Assembly (NCBI GenBank): GCA_963839645.1
Contig: CAWIVZ010000001.1
Location: 620,001-684,000, forward strand
Reading direction: 5' to 3'
DNA: 64,000 nucleotides
Source: PALSA-911 sp963839645
GTDB lineage: Bacteria > Pseudomonadota > Alphaproteobacteria > Acetobacterales > Acetobacteraceae
Part shown: positions 63,129-64,000 of the stretch, piece by piece
How the letters are laid out: the number at the start of each line of letters is the position of its first letter
Numbering within the stretch: position 1 is the stretch's first letter
The notes under the pieces: model-generated
Databases searched by the model: none
What the model was told of the DNA's origin: nothing
What the model saw: only the letters and a program-made list of their open reading frames with translations
Program-made: the position numbers and the translations under genes

Positions 63129-64000
63129 ATGACCGAACAGACCGTGATCGCCCGCAAGGACGGCCGCATCGGCCGGATTTTGATGAACCGGCCGAAGGCG
63201 CTGAACGCGCTGGATATCGAGATGATCCGCGGCATCGCGGTCGCGCTGGAGCAGTGGCGCAACGACCCGCACGTGCATGCCGTGGTGATCGAGGGCGCCG
63301 GCGACCGCGCGTTCTGCGCCGGCGGAGACATCCGCGCCGTGCGCCAGGCCTCGATGGAAAACCGGCGCAAGGACGTGGAGGCGTTCTTCGCCGAGGAATA
63401 TGCGCTCAACCAGGTGATCGCGACCTATCCCAAGCCGTATGTCGCGCTGGTCGACGGCATCTGCATGGGCGGCGGCATCGGCGTATCCGTGCATGGCGCC
63501 TATCGCGTGGCCAGCGAGCACGCGATGTTCGCCATGCCGGAGACCGCGATCGGCTTCTTCCCGGATGTCGGCGCCAGCTACTTCCTGCCGCGGCTGCCCG
63601 GCTCGGTCGGGATGTATCTTGCCCTGACCGGGGCGCGCGTGCTGGGAGCCGATTCGGTGCATGCGGGGCTTGCCACCCATTTCGTGCCGCGCTCGAAGAT
63701 GGTCGGGCTGTCGGCGGCGCTGGCGCAGGAAGGGCTGGCGGCGCTGGGGCAATTCGCCGAAACCGCGCCGACCGGCACGCTGGTCGCGCAACACGCCGTG
63801 ATCGAGCATTGCTTCAACGTCGGCAGCGTGCAGGAGGTATTCCGGCGCCTGGAGAACCAGGGTGGAGAATGGGCCACGGCGACGCTTGCGACCCTGCGGG
63901 CGATGTCGCCGTCGTCTCTGCTCTGGTCGATGCGCCTGATCCGCGAGGGCGAAGACCGCGATCTGGCGCAATGCCTGACGGCCGAACTGAAGCTGACGCG
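63129..64000 (+). CDS. Enoyl-CoA hydratase/isomerase family protein, 3-hydroxyisobutyryl-CoA hydrolase-like, partial
   Basis: The reading frame from ATG 63129 stays open to the window end, giving 290 residues without a stop. Crotonase-fold motifs are clear: DRAFCAGGDIRAVRQ, DGICMGGGIGVSVHG and MPETAIGFFPDVGASYFLPR. The last segment, with a glutamate and aspartate as marked in HibCH, and the long C-terminal part point to 3-hydroxyisobutyryl-CoA hydrolase of valine breakdown. The rest of the gene lies outside the window. Confidence 0.85.
   Translation, partial: MTEQTVIARKDGRIGRILMNRPKALNALDIEMIRGIAVALEQWRNDPHVHAVVIEGAGDRAFCAGGDIRAVRQASMENRRKDVEAFFAEEYALNQVIATYPKPYVALVDGICMGGGIGVSVHGAYRVASEHAMFAMPETAIGFFPDVGASYFLPRLPGSVGMYLALTGARVLGADSVHAGLATHFVPRSKMVGLSAALAQEGLAALGQFAETAPTGTLVAQHAVIEHCFNVGSVQEVFRRLENQGGEWATATLATLRAMSPSSLLWSMRLIREGEDRDLAQCLTAELKLT

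Noticed and set aside
1..64000. CRISPR arrays, tRNA genes, transposases and prophage genes
   Set aside because: No spaced direct repeats, cloverleaf-like sequences with T-loop consensus, DDE transposases or phage structural genes were noticed on either strand.

Overview
The window is GC-rich (coding third positions dominated by G and C) and reads as an alphaproteobacterial chromosome, most likely Rhodospirillales/Acetobacteraceae. The supporting signs are the SRP RNA-dnaX-ybaB-recR order, the mnmG-rsmG-parA-parB block with parS sites beside it, the ribF-ileS-lspA-DUF3035 lipoprotein run, and the large nested palindromes between genes. The family-level placement is inferred from gene content, not from a phylogeny. 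No tRNA, rRNA, insertion sequence or CRISPR array was seen.

Layout. 1-6.6 kb: a fosmidomycin-resistance-type exporter, an HpaB-type flavin monooxygenase, a quinone oxidoreductase, an O6-alkylguanine-DNA alkyltransferase and a YyaL-type thioredoxin-domain protein. 6.6-8.3 kb: a [2Fe-2S] ferredoxin and mnmE. 8.3-13.1 kb: a small acyl-CoA/aromatic-acid catabolic group (acyl-CoA ligase, RidA-like protein, MetX-like hydrolase, SDR and a divergent enoyl-CoA hydratase). 13.2-17.9 kb: a tight four-gene run of two related unknown proteins, a DyP-type peroxidase and a cytochrome P450. This is the best candidate for an undescribed system. 18.1-23.2 kb: a GMC oxidoreductase, an ArsR-type regulator divergent from a DUF1127 protein and an MFS exporter, then nudC. 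23.3-29 kb: SRP RNA, dnaX, ybaB, recR and ftsK. 29.2-37.9 kb: ampG-like permease, phoR, a LpoA/LivJ-type lipoprotein, rsmI, a 2-hydroxyacid dehydrogenase, an HpaI-type aldolase, a GNAT protein and ribF. 38-44.6 kb: ileS, lspA, a DUF3035 lipoprotein, mutL and a small unknown protein. 44.6-48.9 kb: parB, parA, rsmG and mnmG with two perfect parS sites. 49.2-56.3 kb: a PAS histidine kinase, two alpha/beta hydrolases, an NMT1/THI5-like binding protein, a Gfo/Idh/MocA oxidoreductase and an internally duplicated unknown protein. 56.4-61.2 kb: two coupled gene pairs facing away from each other, Gfo/Idh-otsA and HAD phosphatase-SIS isomerase, which look like one sugar-phosphate pathway. 61.2-64 kb: a secreted protein, an OFA-type MFS transporter and an enoyl-CoA hydratase/isomerase-family gene cut by the window end.

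A caution for every reader: at least eleven genes carry small indels that break the frame, including the essential genes ileS and dnaX. Several indels lie in homopolymers. The simplest reading is residual sequencing or assembly error rather than gene decay, so the broken genes are described here as reconstructed full-length products.
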